Shown here: positions 49,253 to 59,707 of the stretch, one piece after another
Position numbering within the stretch: the stretch's first letter is position 1
Layout of the letters: each line of letters starts with the position of its first letter
From: Mesobacillus jeotgali
Lineage (GTDB): Bacteria > Bacillota > Bacilli > Bacillales > Cytobacillaceae
Assembly (NCBI RefSeq): GCF_002874535.1
Contig: NZ_CP025025.1
Location: 1,039,526-1,103,525, forward strand
Length of the DNA: 64,000 nt
Reading direction: 5' to 3'
Position numbers and translations under genes: made by a program
Notes under the pieces: generated by a model
Seen by the model: only the letters and a program-made list of their open reading frames with translations
Databases searched by the model: none
What the model was told of the DNA's origin: nothing

Positions 49253-51292
49253 ATGGCTACGACAACAAGCTGTGTTTACGGAAATGACAAACAACTTAAT
49301 AGCTTTATAGAATGCAATTCACTCAAAGATCACCCTAATCTATTGGTACAGATTTTTTACAGCCATAAAGAAAAACGAAAGCTTCAGCACATGGAGCAGT
49401 TGCTGAAAAAGCAGCTGCCAGCCTCCACTGTGTTGAGTTGTGAAGCAAATGGCTGCTTCACTGATGATAAACAATTCGTGATTTCATTTACAGTTTTCGA
49501 TAAACAGGAACTTAATCCTATTCTTCAAGATCAGCACACCATCAACACATTGAACAATCTTGTAGAGACCTCACAACAAGACATCCTTCACCTTAACGAA
49601 AGCCTCAAAGTTTCCGAGCAATACTATCGTTCGCTGTTTGACAATAATGGAGATTTTGTCTATTCAACAGATTTAACAGGGAATTTCACAAGTATAAACC
49701 AGGCATTCATGAAGACCTTTGGCTACAACGAAAACGAACTTATTGGCAGGTCAGCGCTCGACTTTATCAACCAGGAGGATGTGCACCGTGCCAAAATGCA
49801 TTTTATTCAGGCGCTAAAGGGGAGAGATCAGACCTACACAATTGAGATTCCGGTCAAGAGCGGTGAAATCCAGATTTTTCAGATCAAAAATATCCCGATT
49901 ACGGTAAATGGTGCATGTGTAGGGATTTATGGTATTGGCCGGAATATTACTACCCAGAAAAAAACAGAAGAAAAAATCATTCAGCTTGCCTACTATGACC
50001 AGGATACGGGATTGCCGAACAGGATGAGGTTTACCGAACAGCTCGAAGAAATGATTCACCGTGCCAGGCATAAAAAAGAACTCCTTGCCGTGCTTGTCAT
50101 TGATATTGACCGCTTCAAAATCATCAATGACAGTCTCGGACATTATGCTGGTGATATTGTTTTGAAAGAACTGGCAGAAAGAATCGAGGATCGGCTTCCA
50201 GCAGGCGCTTATCTTGGAAGATTCAGCGGGGATAAGTTCACAATGCTGCTGACAGAGAATGTCAGCATCGACCAGACGACAAGAACAGCCAGGGAATTGC
50301 AGAATCTTATTTCAATGCCCCTATTTTACCAGAACCAGGAATTCATCGTCACCGCAAGCATTGGAATCAGCTCTTTCCCGGGGGATGGTCTTGATGAGCA
50401 TGTACTGCTGAAAAATGCGGATATTGCGATGAACCGTTCGAAAAATCAAGGCGGGAATAAGATTACTTACTTTTCAACCGGAATGAATGACCAGGCAATG
50501 GTCCGGCTTGAGCTTGAAAGCTATCTAAGGAAAGCGCTTCAAAAGAATGAATTCCACCTTTGCTACCAGCCGCTTATGGACTTGAAATCTGGAGAAATTA
50601 CCTGTACAGAAGCCCTTATCCGCTGGCAGCATCCGAATTTGGGACTGGTTTCACCAGCTCAGTTCATTCCTCTGGCAGAGGAAACAGGGTTGATTGAGGA
50701 GATTGGTGCATGGGTGCTGACCACCGCCTGTGTCCAGACAAAAGCATGGCAGCAGAATGGATTCCCGAATCTAGGCATCTCCGTAAATGTATCAGCTTAC
50801 CAGTTCCAGCAGCATGCTTTTATTGGACAGGTTATTCAAGCCCTGGAGACTTCACAGCTCGAACCAGGATACCTTTCCCTGGAACTGACAGAAAGCGCAA
50901 TGCTGAAAGATATCGTTTATAGCATTTCGGTTATGAAGTCGTTACAGGAACTCGGGGTAAAGGTTTCAATTGATGATTTCGGGACAGGTTATTCGTCATT
51001 AAGCTATTTGCGCAATTTGCCAATCGATACTCTTAAAATCGACCAGTCATTTATCAATAACCTGCATGATGACCCATCAGATATTGCAATCGTCAAGGCA
51101 ATCATCACGATGGGACAGGGGCTCTCGGTCAAAATTGTCGCCGAGGGCGTTGAAACGCACGAACAGCTCAATCTTTTGAGGGACATGGACTGCCATTATG
51201 CACAAGGCTATTATATTCAGAAACCCATGGACATTGCCTCCTTTGAAGAAGGCTTCCGGACTGTGGAAAAAGTGGAATATACAGTAAAATAA
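49253..51292 (+). CDS. FIST-fragment/PAS/GGDEF/EAL protein, probable c-di-GMP phosphodiesterase
   Basis: A 679-residue cytoplasmic signalling protein. Residues 1-75 resemble the start of a FIST sensory domain (LLVQIFYSHKEKRKLQHM...LPASTVLSCEANGCFTDD) but stop there. A PAS domain follows (about 120-245, YRSLFDNNGDFVYSTDLTG). The GGDEF domain (about 250-410) has the degenerate core SGDKF at 325-329, so cyclase activity is unlikely. The EAL domain is complete: Glu453-Ala-Leu, ELTES, DDFGTG, KIDQSF and AEGVE. I predict c-di-GMP hydrolysis. ATG 49253 has GGAGA five nt upstream. Confidence 0.9.
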   Translation: MATTTSCVYGNDKQLNSFIECNSLKDHPNLLVQIFYSHKEKRKLQHMEQLLKKQLPASTVLSCEANGCFTDDKQFVISFTVFDKQELNPILQDQHTINTLNNLVETSQQDILHLNESLKVSEQYYRSLFDNNGDFVYSTDLTGNFTSINQAFMKTFGYNENELIGRSALDFINQEDVHRAKMHFIQALKGRDQTYTIEIPVKSGEIQIFQIKNIPITVNGACVGIYGIGRNITTQKKTEEKIIQLAYYDQDTGLPNRMRFTEQLEEMIHRARHKKELLAVLVIDIDRFKIINDSLGHYAGDIVLKELAERIEDRLPAGAYLGRFSGDKFTMLLTENVSIDQTTRTARELQNLISMPLFYQNQEFIVTASIGISSFPGDGLDEHVLLKNADIAMNRSKNQGGNKITYFSTGMNDQAMVRLELESYLRKALQKNEFHLCYQPLMDLKSGEITCTEALIRWQHPNLGLVSPAQFIPLAEETGLIEEIGAWVLTTACVQTKAWQQNGFPNLGISVNVSAYQFQQHAFIGQVIQALETSQLEPGYLSLELTESAMLKDIVYSISVMKSLQELGVKVSIDDFGTGYSSLSYLRNLPIDTLKIDQSFINNLHDDPSDIAIVKAIITMGQGLSVKIVAEGVETHEQLNLLRDMDCHYAQGYYIQKPMDIASFEEGFRTVEKVEYTVK

Positions 51293-51296
51293 ATTT

Positions 51297-51324
51297 AGAG
51301 CCTGCACATTGTGCGGGCTCTTTT
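51297..51324. terminator. Terminator between EAL protein and DUF2777-like gene
   Basis: An 11-bp stem (51297-51307 with 51311-51321) with a 3-nt loop; TTTT follows on the plus strand and AAAT precedes it, so weak use from the minus side is possible. Confidence 0.8.
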
Positions 51325-51328
51325 GCAT

Positions 51329-51889
51329 TTACGAAATTCTCTCAATAACGGTCCGCTTTCCGTTGTTCAAGGTCAATTCGAACCTGTCATTTTGTGTTTC
51401 AAAGTAATCAAAGTGATGCTGCACACTGCAGATGTATTCTTCATTATCAAGAATTAAAAAGTTGACTCCTGAAACCCCTTTTTCATGATCAAGGAAGGTC
51501 AGGTGGTTATAACAATAAATGCAATCATAAATCGAAAAGTTGAGCAAATTCAATGTATTGATAAATTGGACAAAAGCCTCATCATTCAGCTCATCAAGCA
51601 GTCGCTCGAATGAATAGATCAATTGTTTCCTGATCCTGATCATTTCCTGGTCCTGTAAAGTGATTTTTTCACTGCCGGTTTGGATGCAGCCGTTATCCAG
51701 CAAAAAACCTTTGCACCATTTATTGTTTCGCTGCACTTCAACCTCTTGATGGATGAACTCATCGACAAGTGCGGCCTCTTCTGTTTCTTCATCAAAGAAA
51801 ACCCATTGTGAATTAATATATTCTACTGTCCCGGTGTTGAATGCACGGGGCTGGAATTCAATTAAATTGCTTCGTTGTTGTCGATTCAT
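51329..51889 (-). CDS. Conserved hypothetical protein (probably DUF2777)
   Basis: A 186-residue acidic soluble protein without signal or membrane segment. Characteristic parts are NTGTVEYINSQWVFFDEETEEAALVDEF, IRIRKQLIYSFERLLDELNDEAFVQFINTLN, SIYDCIYCYNHL and the C-terminal FELTLNNGKRTVIE. I recall this as the Bacillus DUF2777 family, unverified. AACGGAGGATCT precedes the ATG. Function unknown. It is convergent with the EAL gene. Confidence 0.78.
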   Translation of the reverse strand: MNRQQRSNLIEFQPRAFNTGTVEYINSQWVFFDEETEEAALVDEFIHQEVEVQRNNKWCKGFLLDNGCIQTGSEKITLQDQEMIRIRKQLIYSFERLLDELNDEAFVQFINTLNLLNFSIYDCIYCYNHLTFLDHEKGVSGVNFLILDNEEYICSVQHHFDYFETQNDRFELTLNNGKRTVIERIS

Positions 51890-52080
51890 TTAGATCCTCC
51901 GTTAATTATCGCTCACCTTCTTTGTAGACAGATTTTGGCGAATTTATAACATGATTTAAAAGATAGGCAATTAACCAGTTGAGGTGTATTTGCATAAGAT
52001 GAGTAATGCTTAAGCAATTGTCTAGTTTTGAAAGTGCTTATTGAGACATCAAAAAGTTCCGCTGAAAGGAATGATTAAAA

Positions 52081-53928
52081 ATGTGTGGAATAACAGGCTG
52101 GATAGATTTCCGAAAAAATCTGGATCATGAACGTGAGACCATGACAAAAATGGCGGAAACTTTAAGTAAAAGAGGTCCCGATGATACCAATGTATGGACT
52201 TCGGTGCATGCTGCGCTGGGACATAAAAGACTGGTGGTTGTCGATCCTGAGGGAGGCAAACAGCCAATGACCAGAGCGCAGGGGGATAACCGTTATACCA
52301 TTTGTTATAACGGAGAACTTTATAATACTGAAGACCTCAGAAAAGCATTGCTATTAAAAGGATATTCTTTTAACGGTCATTCTGATACAGAGGTTTTGCT
52401 TACATCTTTCATGGAATGGAAGGAAAATTGTCTGGAGCATTTAAACGGGATCTTCGCATTTGCTGTCTGGGATCAAGAGCAAGAGCAATTGTTCATTGGC
52501 CGCGACCGACTTGGTGTGAAGCCGCTGTTTTTTCTTGAAACAGCATCTGGTCTTATGTTTGCTTCTGAACAAAAAGCACTGCTGGCACATCCTGAAGTGA
52601 AGGCTGAGGTAGACAGGGAAGGACTTTGTGAGGTGTTTGGGCTTGGACCATCCCGTTCTCCAGGGGCAGGTATCTTTAAAAACATGAAGGAGCTCCGGCC
52701 GGGCCACGGGCTTACTTTTTCAAAAAATGGGCTGAAAATATGGAGATATTGGAACGTGAAAAGCGAGAAGCACACTGATACTCTTGATGAGACAGCTGAA
52801 AAAGTGCGGGAATTGTTCACCGATGCTGTCACAAGACAGTTAGTTTCAGATGTGCCTCTATGCACATTCCTCTCAGGCGGACTGGATTCTAGTGCAATCA
52901 CTGCTATTGCTGCAAATCAATATAAGGCAGAGGGTAAGGGCAGCCTGCATACTTACTCGATCGATTACGAAGGCAATGAAAAGTATTTCAAGGAAAATGA
53001 ATTCCAGCCAAATGCTGATGCCTTCTGGATCAATAAAATGACGGAAACATTTGGTACTGTTCACCATAACAGCATCATATCCCAGCAGGATCTGGCTGGT
53101 TATCTAACAGAAGCTGTCCATGTTCGGGACCTTCCAGGAATGGCAGACATCGATTCATCACTGCTTTGGTTCTGCAGGGAAATCAAACAGGATTTTACCG
53201 TAGGACTTTCAGGTGAATGTGCTGATGAGATCTTTGGAGGATATCCATGGTTCCACAGGGAGGAAGACCTGAATAGACCAGGGTTTCCATGGATGCGGTC
53301 GATTAATGAGCGGCAAAACATGCTGAGGGATCACTGGCGCAAAAAATTGAGCCTAGAAGATTATATGATGGCAAAATTCAACGATACGATCGCAGAAGTA
53401 CCTGTACTTGATGGGGAAAATCAAGTAGAGGCTAAGCGTAGACAATTATTCTATCTGAATATCATCTGGTTCATGACAACACTTCTAGATCGGAAGGACC
53501 GGATGAGCATGGGTGCCAGCCTTGAAGTGAGGGTTCCGTTTGCAGACCACCGGCTTGTGGAATATGTCTGGAACATTCCATGGGAAATGAAGATGCACGG
53601 CAACAGGGAAAAAGGAATCCTGCGCAAAGCACTGGAAGGCACATTGCCTAATGAAGTTTTGTACCGGAAAAAGAGTCCGTATCCGAAGACTCATCATCCT
53701 GCCTATACCCAGGCAGTCCAGGGAATGCTTTCAGAATTCATGGCTGATTCTAACAGTGCGCTGCATGAATTCTTTGACAGGGCTACACTGCAAAAAATGA
53801 TTGAGTCCGAGGGCGCATCCTTCAAAGTGCCATGGTTCGGCCAACTTATGACAGGTCCGCAGCTTTTGGCTCAGTTAGCACAGATTCATATCTGGTTCAG
53901 AGATTACAATATTAATATAGCAGATTAA
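52081..53928 (+). CDS. asnO: Asparagine synthase, glutamine-hydrolysing (AsnO-like)
   Basis: A 615-residue enzyme making asparagine from aspartate, ATP and glutamine. The N-terminal glutaminase has the nucleophile Cys2 (MCGITGW) and the ALGHKRLVVVDPEGGKQPM segment; the synthetase half has the PP-loop LSGGLDSSAI and LSGECADEIFGGYPW. Length and sequence match B. subtilis AsnO (YisO), a sporulation-linked synthase. Upstream, AC-N17-CATAAGATG at 51974-52001 loosely resembles a SigK/SigE promoter. Ribosome site GAAAGGAATG. Confidence 0.92.
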   Translation: MCGITGWIDFRKNLDHERETMTKMAETLSKRGPDDTNVWTSVHAALGHKRLVVVDPEGGKQPMTRAQGDNRYTICYNGELYNTEDLRKALLLKGYSFNGHSDTEVLLTSFMEWKENCLEHLNGIFAFAVWDQEQEQLFIGRDRLGVKPLFFLETASGLMFASEQKALLAHPEVKAEVDREGLCEVFGLGPSRSPGAGIFKNMKELRPGHGLTFSKNGLKIWRYWNVKSEKHTDTLDETAEKVRELFTDAVTRQLVSDVPLCTFLSGGLDSSAITAIAANQYKAEGKGSLHTYSIDYEGNEKYFKENEFQPNADAFWINKMTETFGTVHHNSIISQQDLAGYLTEAVHVRDLPGMADIDSSLLWFCREIKQDFTVGLSGECADEIFGGYPWFHREEDLNRPGFPWMRSINERQNMLRDHWRKKLSLEDYMMAKFNDTIAEVPVLDGENQVEAKRRQLFYLNIIWFMTTLLDRKDRMSMGASLEVRVPFADHRLVEYVWNIPWEMKMHGNREKGILRKALEGTLPNEVLYRKKSPYPKTHHPAYTQAVQGMLSEFMADSNSALHEFFDRATLQKMIESEGASFKVPWFGQLMTGPQLLAQLAQIHIWFRDYNINIAD

Positions 53929-53929
53929 A

Positions 53930-53958
53930 AAGCAAGCCCGAGATGATCGGGCTTGCTT
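53930..53958. terminator. 12-bp hairpin after asnO
   Basis: Perfect stem 53930-53941 with 53947-53958 and 5-nt loop; the T-run is short. Confidence 0.75.
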
Positions 53959-54010
53959 AAATTTGGCTCACGGCGAGTCAGGAGTGTGAACCTTTTTATA
54001 TAAATTTTAG

Positions 54011-54045
54011 TACCCTTATGCGAGGGAATCGCCCCTATAAGGGTA
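54011..54045 (-). terminator. Hairpin downstream of the MATE gene
   Basis: TACCCTTAT (54011-54019) pairs with ATAAGGGTA (54037-54045), with an inner GAGGG/CCCCT stem. Mirrored TAAATTT sequences flank it. It lies 49 bp past the MATE stop and could terminate that transcript. Confidence 0.6.
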
Positions 54046-54093
54046 AATTTAAAAGCTAATAGTGACCTTATAAAACAATTACATCTCCATACC

Positions 54094-55455
54094 CTATTCT
54101 GCCTGCATTTGCGGGGCATCCGGCACGAATGATTTTTTCACCCATACTCGGGATTTCCAGCGCCAGAGCATTAGAAGTCCGCGCAGCCATTCGTCGGCGA
54201 TGAAGGCAATCCATATTCCAACCAGCCCCATACCTAGATATATTCCCAGGAAGTAAGACAATGTCACACTGACTCCCCACATTGACAGGATTCCCATATA
54301 AACCGGGAACTTCACATCACCCGCTGCCCTGAGTGAACTAATCAGTACCAGGTTAAAGGATCTGCCGGGTTCAAGGATGATTGTGAGCAAAATCAATGTG
54401 GTGCCGAGTTCGATGATGCTCATATTATCCGTGAAGATTCCAAGCAGGTCTTTTGATAAGAAGGAAACGATCAACGCGGCAGCAATGGAGATGATAATCG
54501 CCAGCTTTAAGCTTTTTAGAGCCCGCTTATACGCATTTTCAATTTCTTTTGCACCAACCATATGGCCAATTAAAATCTGTGTGCCTTGGCTGATGGCGAT
54601 ACTGAATAGGAAAATGAACATCATGAGGTTTTGTGTATAAACTTTTGCCGTCAATGCCTGGGTTCCAAGGGTAGCGATAAAATAGGTGATCACCATCTGC
54701 GACCCATTGTAGCTCAAATGCTCACCGGCAGAAGGAATCCCGATATTAAGCAGGTTTTTCAAATGTTTTTTTGGAAAACTGAAAAGCATCGATATTGGCA
54801 ATGATCCAGGGACTCGCTTGGTCATGACATAAATGGCAGCCAACAATCCTAGAATCCGACTGACAGTAGTGGAAATCGCCACACCTTCTACACCCAGGAC
54901 AGGGAAGCCGAATGGCCCGAAGATGAACAAATAGTTGCCGATGACATTCAGCACATTCATCCCGATCGTGACATACATGATATCACGGGTAAAGCCATAG
55001 CTGCGAATAATGCTGCTGACTGTCATGATCAGCGATTGGATAAATGAGAAACCGCCGACAATACGCAAATAGGAATTGGCTTCATCAAACAGTTCAGGCG
55101 GCAGGTCCATCAATCTAAGCAATTGCTCGCTGAAAATGAAAACGGCTGCGCTCAGGATCATGCCAAATACAAGGTTTGCACCAATCGAGACAGCTGAAAC
55201 CTCTCGTGCATCGTCATCCATTTTCGCACCAAGGTTCTGCGCAACCAGAATTGCAGTACCAGTCGCGATGAAACCGAACATCACGATGACCATGGACAGG
55301 ATTTGGTTAGAAACACCGACAGCAGCCACGGAATTATCCGAATACTGGGAAAGCATCAGCGTATCCGCATTTCCCATCAGCATATAAAGCAGAATTTCAA
55401 TAAAAAGTGGCCAAGTAATGGCAAAAAGCGATAATTTAGCAGTTTTATTCTTCAT
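54094..55455 (-). CDS. MATE family efflux transporter
   Basis: A 453-residue cation-coupled drug/metabolite exporter with about twelve membrane helices. The start KLSLFAITWPLFIEILLYMLMGNADTLMLSQYSDNSVAAVGVSNQI and the mid-protein GVEGVAISTTVSRILGLL and QALTAKVYTQNLMMFIFLFSIAISQGTQILIGHMVGA are typical MatE segments. CTTGGAGATG precedes the ATG. Substrate unknown. It ends with an acidic, alanine-rich tail. Confidence 0.9.
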   Translation of the reverse strand: MKNKTAKLSLFAITWPLFIEILLYMLMGNADTLMLSQYSDNSVAAVGVSNQILSMVIVMFGFIATGTAILVAQNLGAKMDDDAREVSAVSIGANLVFGMILSAAVFIFSEQLLRLMDLPPELFDEANSYLRIVGGFSFIQSLIMTVSSIIRSYGFTRDIMYVTIGMNVLNVIGNYLFIFGPFGFPVLGVEGVAISTTVSRILGLLAAIYVMTKRVPGSLPISMLFSFPKKHLKNLLNIGIPSAGEHLSYNGSQMVITYFIATLGTQALTAKVYTQNLMMFIFLFSIAISQGTQILIGHMVGAKEIENAYKRALKSLKLAIIISIAAALIVSFLSKDLLGIFTDNMSIIELGTTLILLTIILEPGRSFNLVLISSLRAAGDVKFPVYMGILSMWGVSVTLSYFLGIYLGMGLVGIWIAFIADEWLRGLLMLWRWKSRVWVKKSFVPDAPQMQAE

Positions 55456-55652
55456 GTTTTACATCTCCAAGTTGTAATTCCTTAATTATACAGACTATAG
55501 GAGGAATTTGAAGTGAAAAAGATTCGTTTTACGAAAAAAATAATAGGAAAAGAATCTGAATCGTAAAATTCCTTCCCTCCAAAATTGAGTTTTAACAAAT
55601 CTATTCGATTATCACTAGTCTTTCTTTGTTTATTAAGAGCAGGAAAATGATT

Positions 55653-55762
55653 ATTCCGTGATATTGGAAGTAATTCCGCGAAAAACCCCAATAATTCCGC
55701 GAAATGGAGAAAGTATTCCGCGAAAATGGGACATAATTCCGCGAAAACCACCAACAATTCCG
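55653..55762. repeat. Intergenic array F, 21-bp period, six units
   Basis: ATTCCG(C/T) occurs at 55653, 55673, 55694, 55715, 55736 and 55757 (spacings 20, 21, 21, 21, 21). The constant part is TAATTCCGCGAAAA and the next 6-7 bases vary. Short minus-strand frames rich in SRNY/FAELL come from reading these repeats and are not genes. The rest of the 400-bp gap between the MATE and neopullulanase genes holds AT-rich DNA and a terminator. Confidence 0.88.
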
Positions 55763-55820
55763 CAATAAGGATAAAATGTCATTAAAAGTGTAAAAGGTTA
55801 TGAATAGCATAAAGAGCAAA

Positions 55821-55844
55821 CCCCTTTCCCAGATTGGAAAGGGG
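55821..55844 (-). terminator. Terminator of the neopullulanase gene
   Basis: Stem CCCCTTTCC (55821-55829) with GGAAAGGGG (55836-55844) just past the stop of the minus-strand gene; the minus-strand tail TTTGCTCTTTA is moderately T-rich. Confidence 0.75.
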
Positions 55845-55855
55845 CTTTCTAATAT

Positions 55856-57646
<1,791 letters not shown>

Positions 57647-57708
57647 TTAAAATTGTGACTTTCCAAACGAGCACTAAGATTTAATGCTCTATCTGATGAA
57701 ATTTTAAC

Positions 57709-57722
57709 GGAAAGCGCTACAA
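57709..57722. promoter_or_regulatory. Degenerate cre-like site upstream of neopullulanase gene
   Basis: GGAAAGCGCTACAA contains the AANCG core of CcpA sites but mismatches the outer positions. Listed as possible only. Confidence 0.3.
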
Positions 57723-57838
57723 TACATCATGATTAAAACAAGGGTAGACCACTCAATTTGAAATGTCAATTATTAAAAAGTCGATTCACAAAACTTTAAC
57801 GATTTTACATGACTTAAAAAAATTTTTAAAAAAACTAG

Positions 57839-57866
57839 TTGTCAAAAGAATTTTAGTCTTTATAAT
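57839..57866 (+). promoter_or_regulatory. SigA promoter of mdxE
   Basis: TTGTCA (57839-57844), 16-bp spacer, TATAAT (57861-57866). This is the best SigA promoter in the window, suiting a highly expressed binding protein. Confidence 0.8.
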
Positions 57867-57879
57867 AAGAGGTAGGTTG

Positions 57880-57893
57880 TGCAATCGTTTTCA
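57880..57893 (+). promoter_or_regulatory. cre site (CcpA) in mdxE leader
   Basis: TGCAATCGTTTTCA matches the CcpA consensus TGNAANCGNWNNCA at every specified position. It lies just downstream of the predicted transcript start, where CcpA represses by blocking RNA polymerase. Confidence 0.75.
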
Positions 57894-57911
57894 TAGACTT
57901 GCAAACAGAAT

Positions 57912-57925
57912 TACAAACGTTTGCA
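57912..57925 (+). promoter_or_regulatory. LacI-family operator in mdxE leader
   Basis: TACAAACGTTTGCA contains the perfect palindrome CAAACGTTTG (57914-57923). It fits a LacI-family operator, probably for the regulator at 63565, and also a cre with one mismatch. Confidence 0.65.
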
Positions 57926-57985
57926 CAGGCAGTTAACGTTCTGCGCAATAATTAGTTACAACACATTTTTAGGAGGGGTATACAC

Positions 57986-59260
57986 ATGAAAAAGGCATTG
58001 TCGATTTTCATGATGCTGGTCTTAATGATCGGCGCACTTGCTGCTTGTGGACCTAAAGAAGAAGACACAGGTTCAAAAGACAACGGCGAAAAAACAGAAG
58101 ACGCTTCTAAACCAGAGAAGTTAGTAGTTTGGGAAGACAAAGATAAGTCTGGCTGGCTTGAAAAAGTAGCAGCAGACTTCGAAAAAGAACACGGTGTAAA
58201 AATCGAGTTCAAAGAAGTAGAAATGGCTACAAAAATGAAAGAGCAATTACGTCTTGACGGTCCTGCTGGAACTGGCCCAGACATCATCACTCTTCCACAT
58301 GACCAAATCGGTGAGCTTGCAGTTCAGGGACATATCGCTGAACTTAATGTAAGCGACGACGTGAAAAGCACTTTCTCTGAGTCTTCAATCTCAGCGCAAA
58401 CTTTCGATGGTAAATTATACGGACTTCCAAAGTCTGCTGAAACTCCAGTATTCATCTACAACAAAGCTCTTATGACTGAAGTTCCTGCTACAATGGAAGA
58501 CCTTTATGAATTCGCAAAAGCTAACACTAAAGACGGCAAATATGGTTTCCTTGCACTTTGGGATAACTTCTACTTTGCACACGCACCAATCGGCGGTAAC
58601 GGCGGATATGTTTTCGGGGAAAAAGACGGCGCTCTTAACCCTCAAGATCTTGGCTTGAACAACGAAGGTGCTGTAAAAGGTACTGAGTACATCCAGAAGT
58701 GGTACGCTGAAAAACTATTCCCTAACGGAATCATCGGTGAAAACGGCGGACCTGCTATGGACGGTCTATTTAACGAAGGTAAAGTAGCTTCTGTCATGAA
58801 CGGACCATGGGCATTCGGCGGAATGAAAGATGCTGGCATCGATTTCGGTGTTGCTCCATTCCCTAAATTCGCTGACGGCACTCCAATGAAGACTTTCATG
58901 GGTGTTAAAGGCTGGCACGTATCTTCTTACTCTAAGAACCAGGAATGGGCTACAAAGTTCCTTGAGTTCATCACTAACGACGAAAACGCTAAGTACCGTT
59001 TCGAGCAAACGGCTGAAGTACCAACTAACGTGGCTTTAGTTGACGACCCAGCAATCGCTGAAAACGAAGGCGCTAAAGCTGTTGCACTTCAGACTCAAGA
59101 CGCAGTTCCAATGCCAAACATCCCAGAAATGGGCGAAGTTTGGGCACCAATGGCTAGCGCATTGCAAACGGTTGTAACAGGCAAAGCAGAGCCAAAAGCA
59201 GCTCTTGATTCAGCTGTAAAACAAATTCAGCAAAACATTGAACAAAACCACTCTAAATAA
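57986..59260 (+). CDS. mdxE: Maltodextrin ABC transporter substrate-binding lipoprotein (MdxE-like)
   Basis: A 424-residue sugar-binding lipoprotein with lipobox LAAC and Cys21. KLVVWEDKDKSGWLEKVAADFEKEHGVKIEFKEVE, GPDIITLPHDQIGELAVQGHIAEL and PWAFGGM are family 1 extracellular solute-binding features close to MalE/MdxE. Codons are strongly biased to AAC, GAC, GGT, GCT and ACT compared with its neighbours, as in highly expressed genes. Ribosome site AGGAGGGG. It lies behind the strong promoter, cre and operator. A 17-bp hairpin follows and would favour its mRNA over the permeases. Confidence 0.93.
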   Translation: MKKALSIFMMLVLMIGALAACGPKEEDTGSKDNGEKTEDASKPEKLVVWEDKDKSGWLEKVAADFEKEHGVKIEFKEVEMATKMKEQLRLDGPAGTGPDIITLPHDQIGELAVQGHIAELNVSDDVKSTFSESSISAQTFDGKLYGLPKSAETPVFIYNKALMTEVPATMEDLYEFAKANTKDGKYGFLALWDNFYFAHAPIGGNGGYVFGEKDGALNPQDLGLNNEGAVKGTEYIQKWYAEKLFPNGIIGENGGPAMDGLFNEGKVASVMNGPWAFGGMKDAGIDFGVAPFPKFADGTPMKTFMGVKGWHVSSYSKNQEWATKFLEFITNDENAKYRFEQTAEVPTNVALVDDPAIAENEGAKAVALQTQDAVPMPNIPEMGEVWAPMASALQTVVTGKAEPKAALDSAVKQIQQNIEQNHSK

Positions 59261-59272
59261 TAGTAGCAGTAG

Positions 59273-59311
59273 ATATAGCAGTACCTCCCGCGGGGGGTAC
59301 TGTTATATTTT
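59273..59311 (+). terminator. 17-bp hairpin between mdxE and mdxF
   Basis: Stem 59273-59289 with 59292-59308 (a few G-U pairs) capped by a tiny loop and followed by TTTT. It likely stops most mdxE transcripts or protects their 3' end. Confidence 0.85.
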
Positions 59312-59394
59312 CCAGCTTTATATTCCATTTTCTGTGTTTTCCTAATTGGTATGTGATAAGTCACAAAGTTTACGAAAACTGCAGTAAAAAAGTC

Positions 59395-59423
59395 TTTCAT
59401 TGAGCAAACGGTTGCGCTAGAAT
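59395..59423 (+). promoter_or_regulatory. Candidate second promoter with LacI-type operator before mdxF
   Basis: TTTCAT (59395-59400), 17 bp, TAGAAT (59418-59423). Inside the spacer is the palindrome GCAAACGGTTGC (59404-59415), so a repressor here would cover the promoter. It would give mdxFG and the amylase a separate controlled start. The other 280 bp up to mdxF hold a small AAAGCAT/ATGCTTT hairpin at 59530-59546 and no convincing gene. Confidence 0.55.
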
Positions 59424-59707
59424 AGAGATAAGTTGATCAGGTGCTTCATGAGAGTGAAAACAAGGGTTTTCGAAAATAATACAGGAAAATGAATTCCTTC
59501 TGTACGGATGACAATGTATTCGTTCTCATAAAGCATCTGATGCTTTTAACAAGGTCTGCTCGCAGGATTGCGGTTTTTCAAATGCTGCTGTATCCATTCT
59601 CTATCAAAAGAAGCTGCTTGATTGGGTTTGGTTCAAAGGAAGCAAAAAAAACCGGTTTACACGATGAGAAGCCTTAAAAAACATAGAAAGAGAAAGGGGA
59701 ATATAGG

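Noticed and set aside
55482-55819. Minus-strand frames of 72-91 codons over array F
   Set aside because: Their SRNY/FAELL-type repeats come from translating the 21-bp repeat in two frames; no ribosome site.
57953-57962. A third SARP-type site (AGTTACA) before mdxE
   Set aside because: Only a single heptamer on the minus strand, without the 11-bp partner or matching -10.
59489-59677. 62-codon plus-strand frame between mdxE and mdxF
   Set aside because: Only a weak AGGA three bases from the ATG, odd composition and no recognisable pattern; more likely leader DNA.
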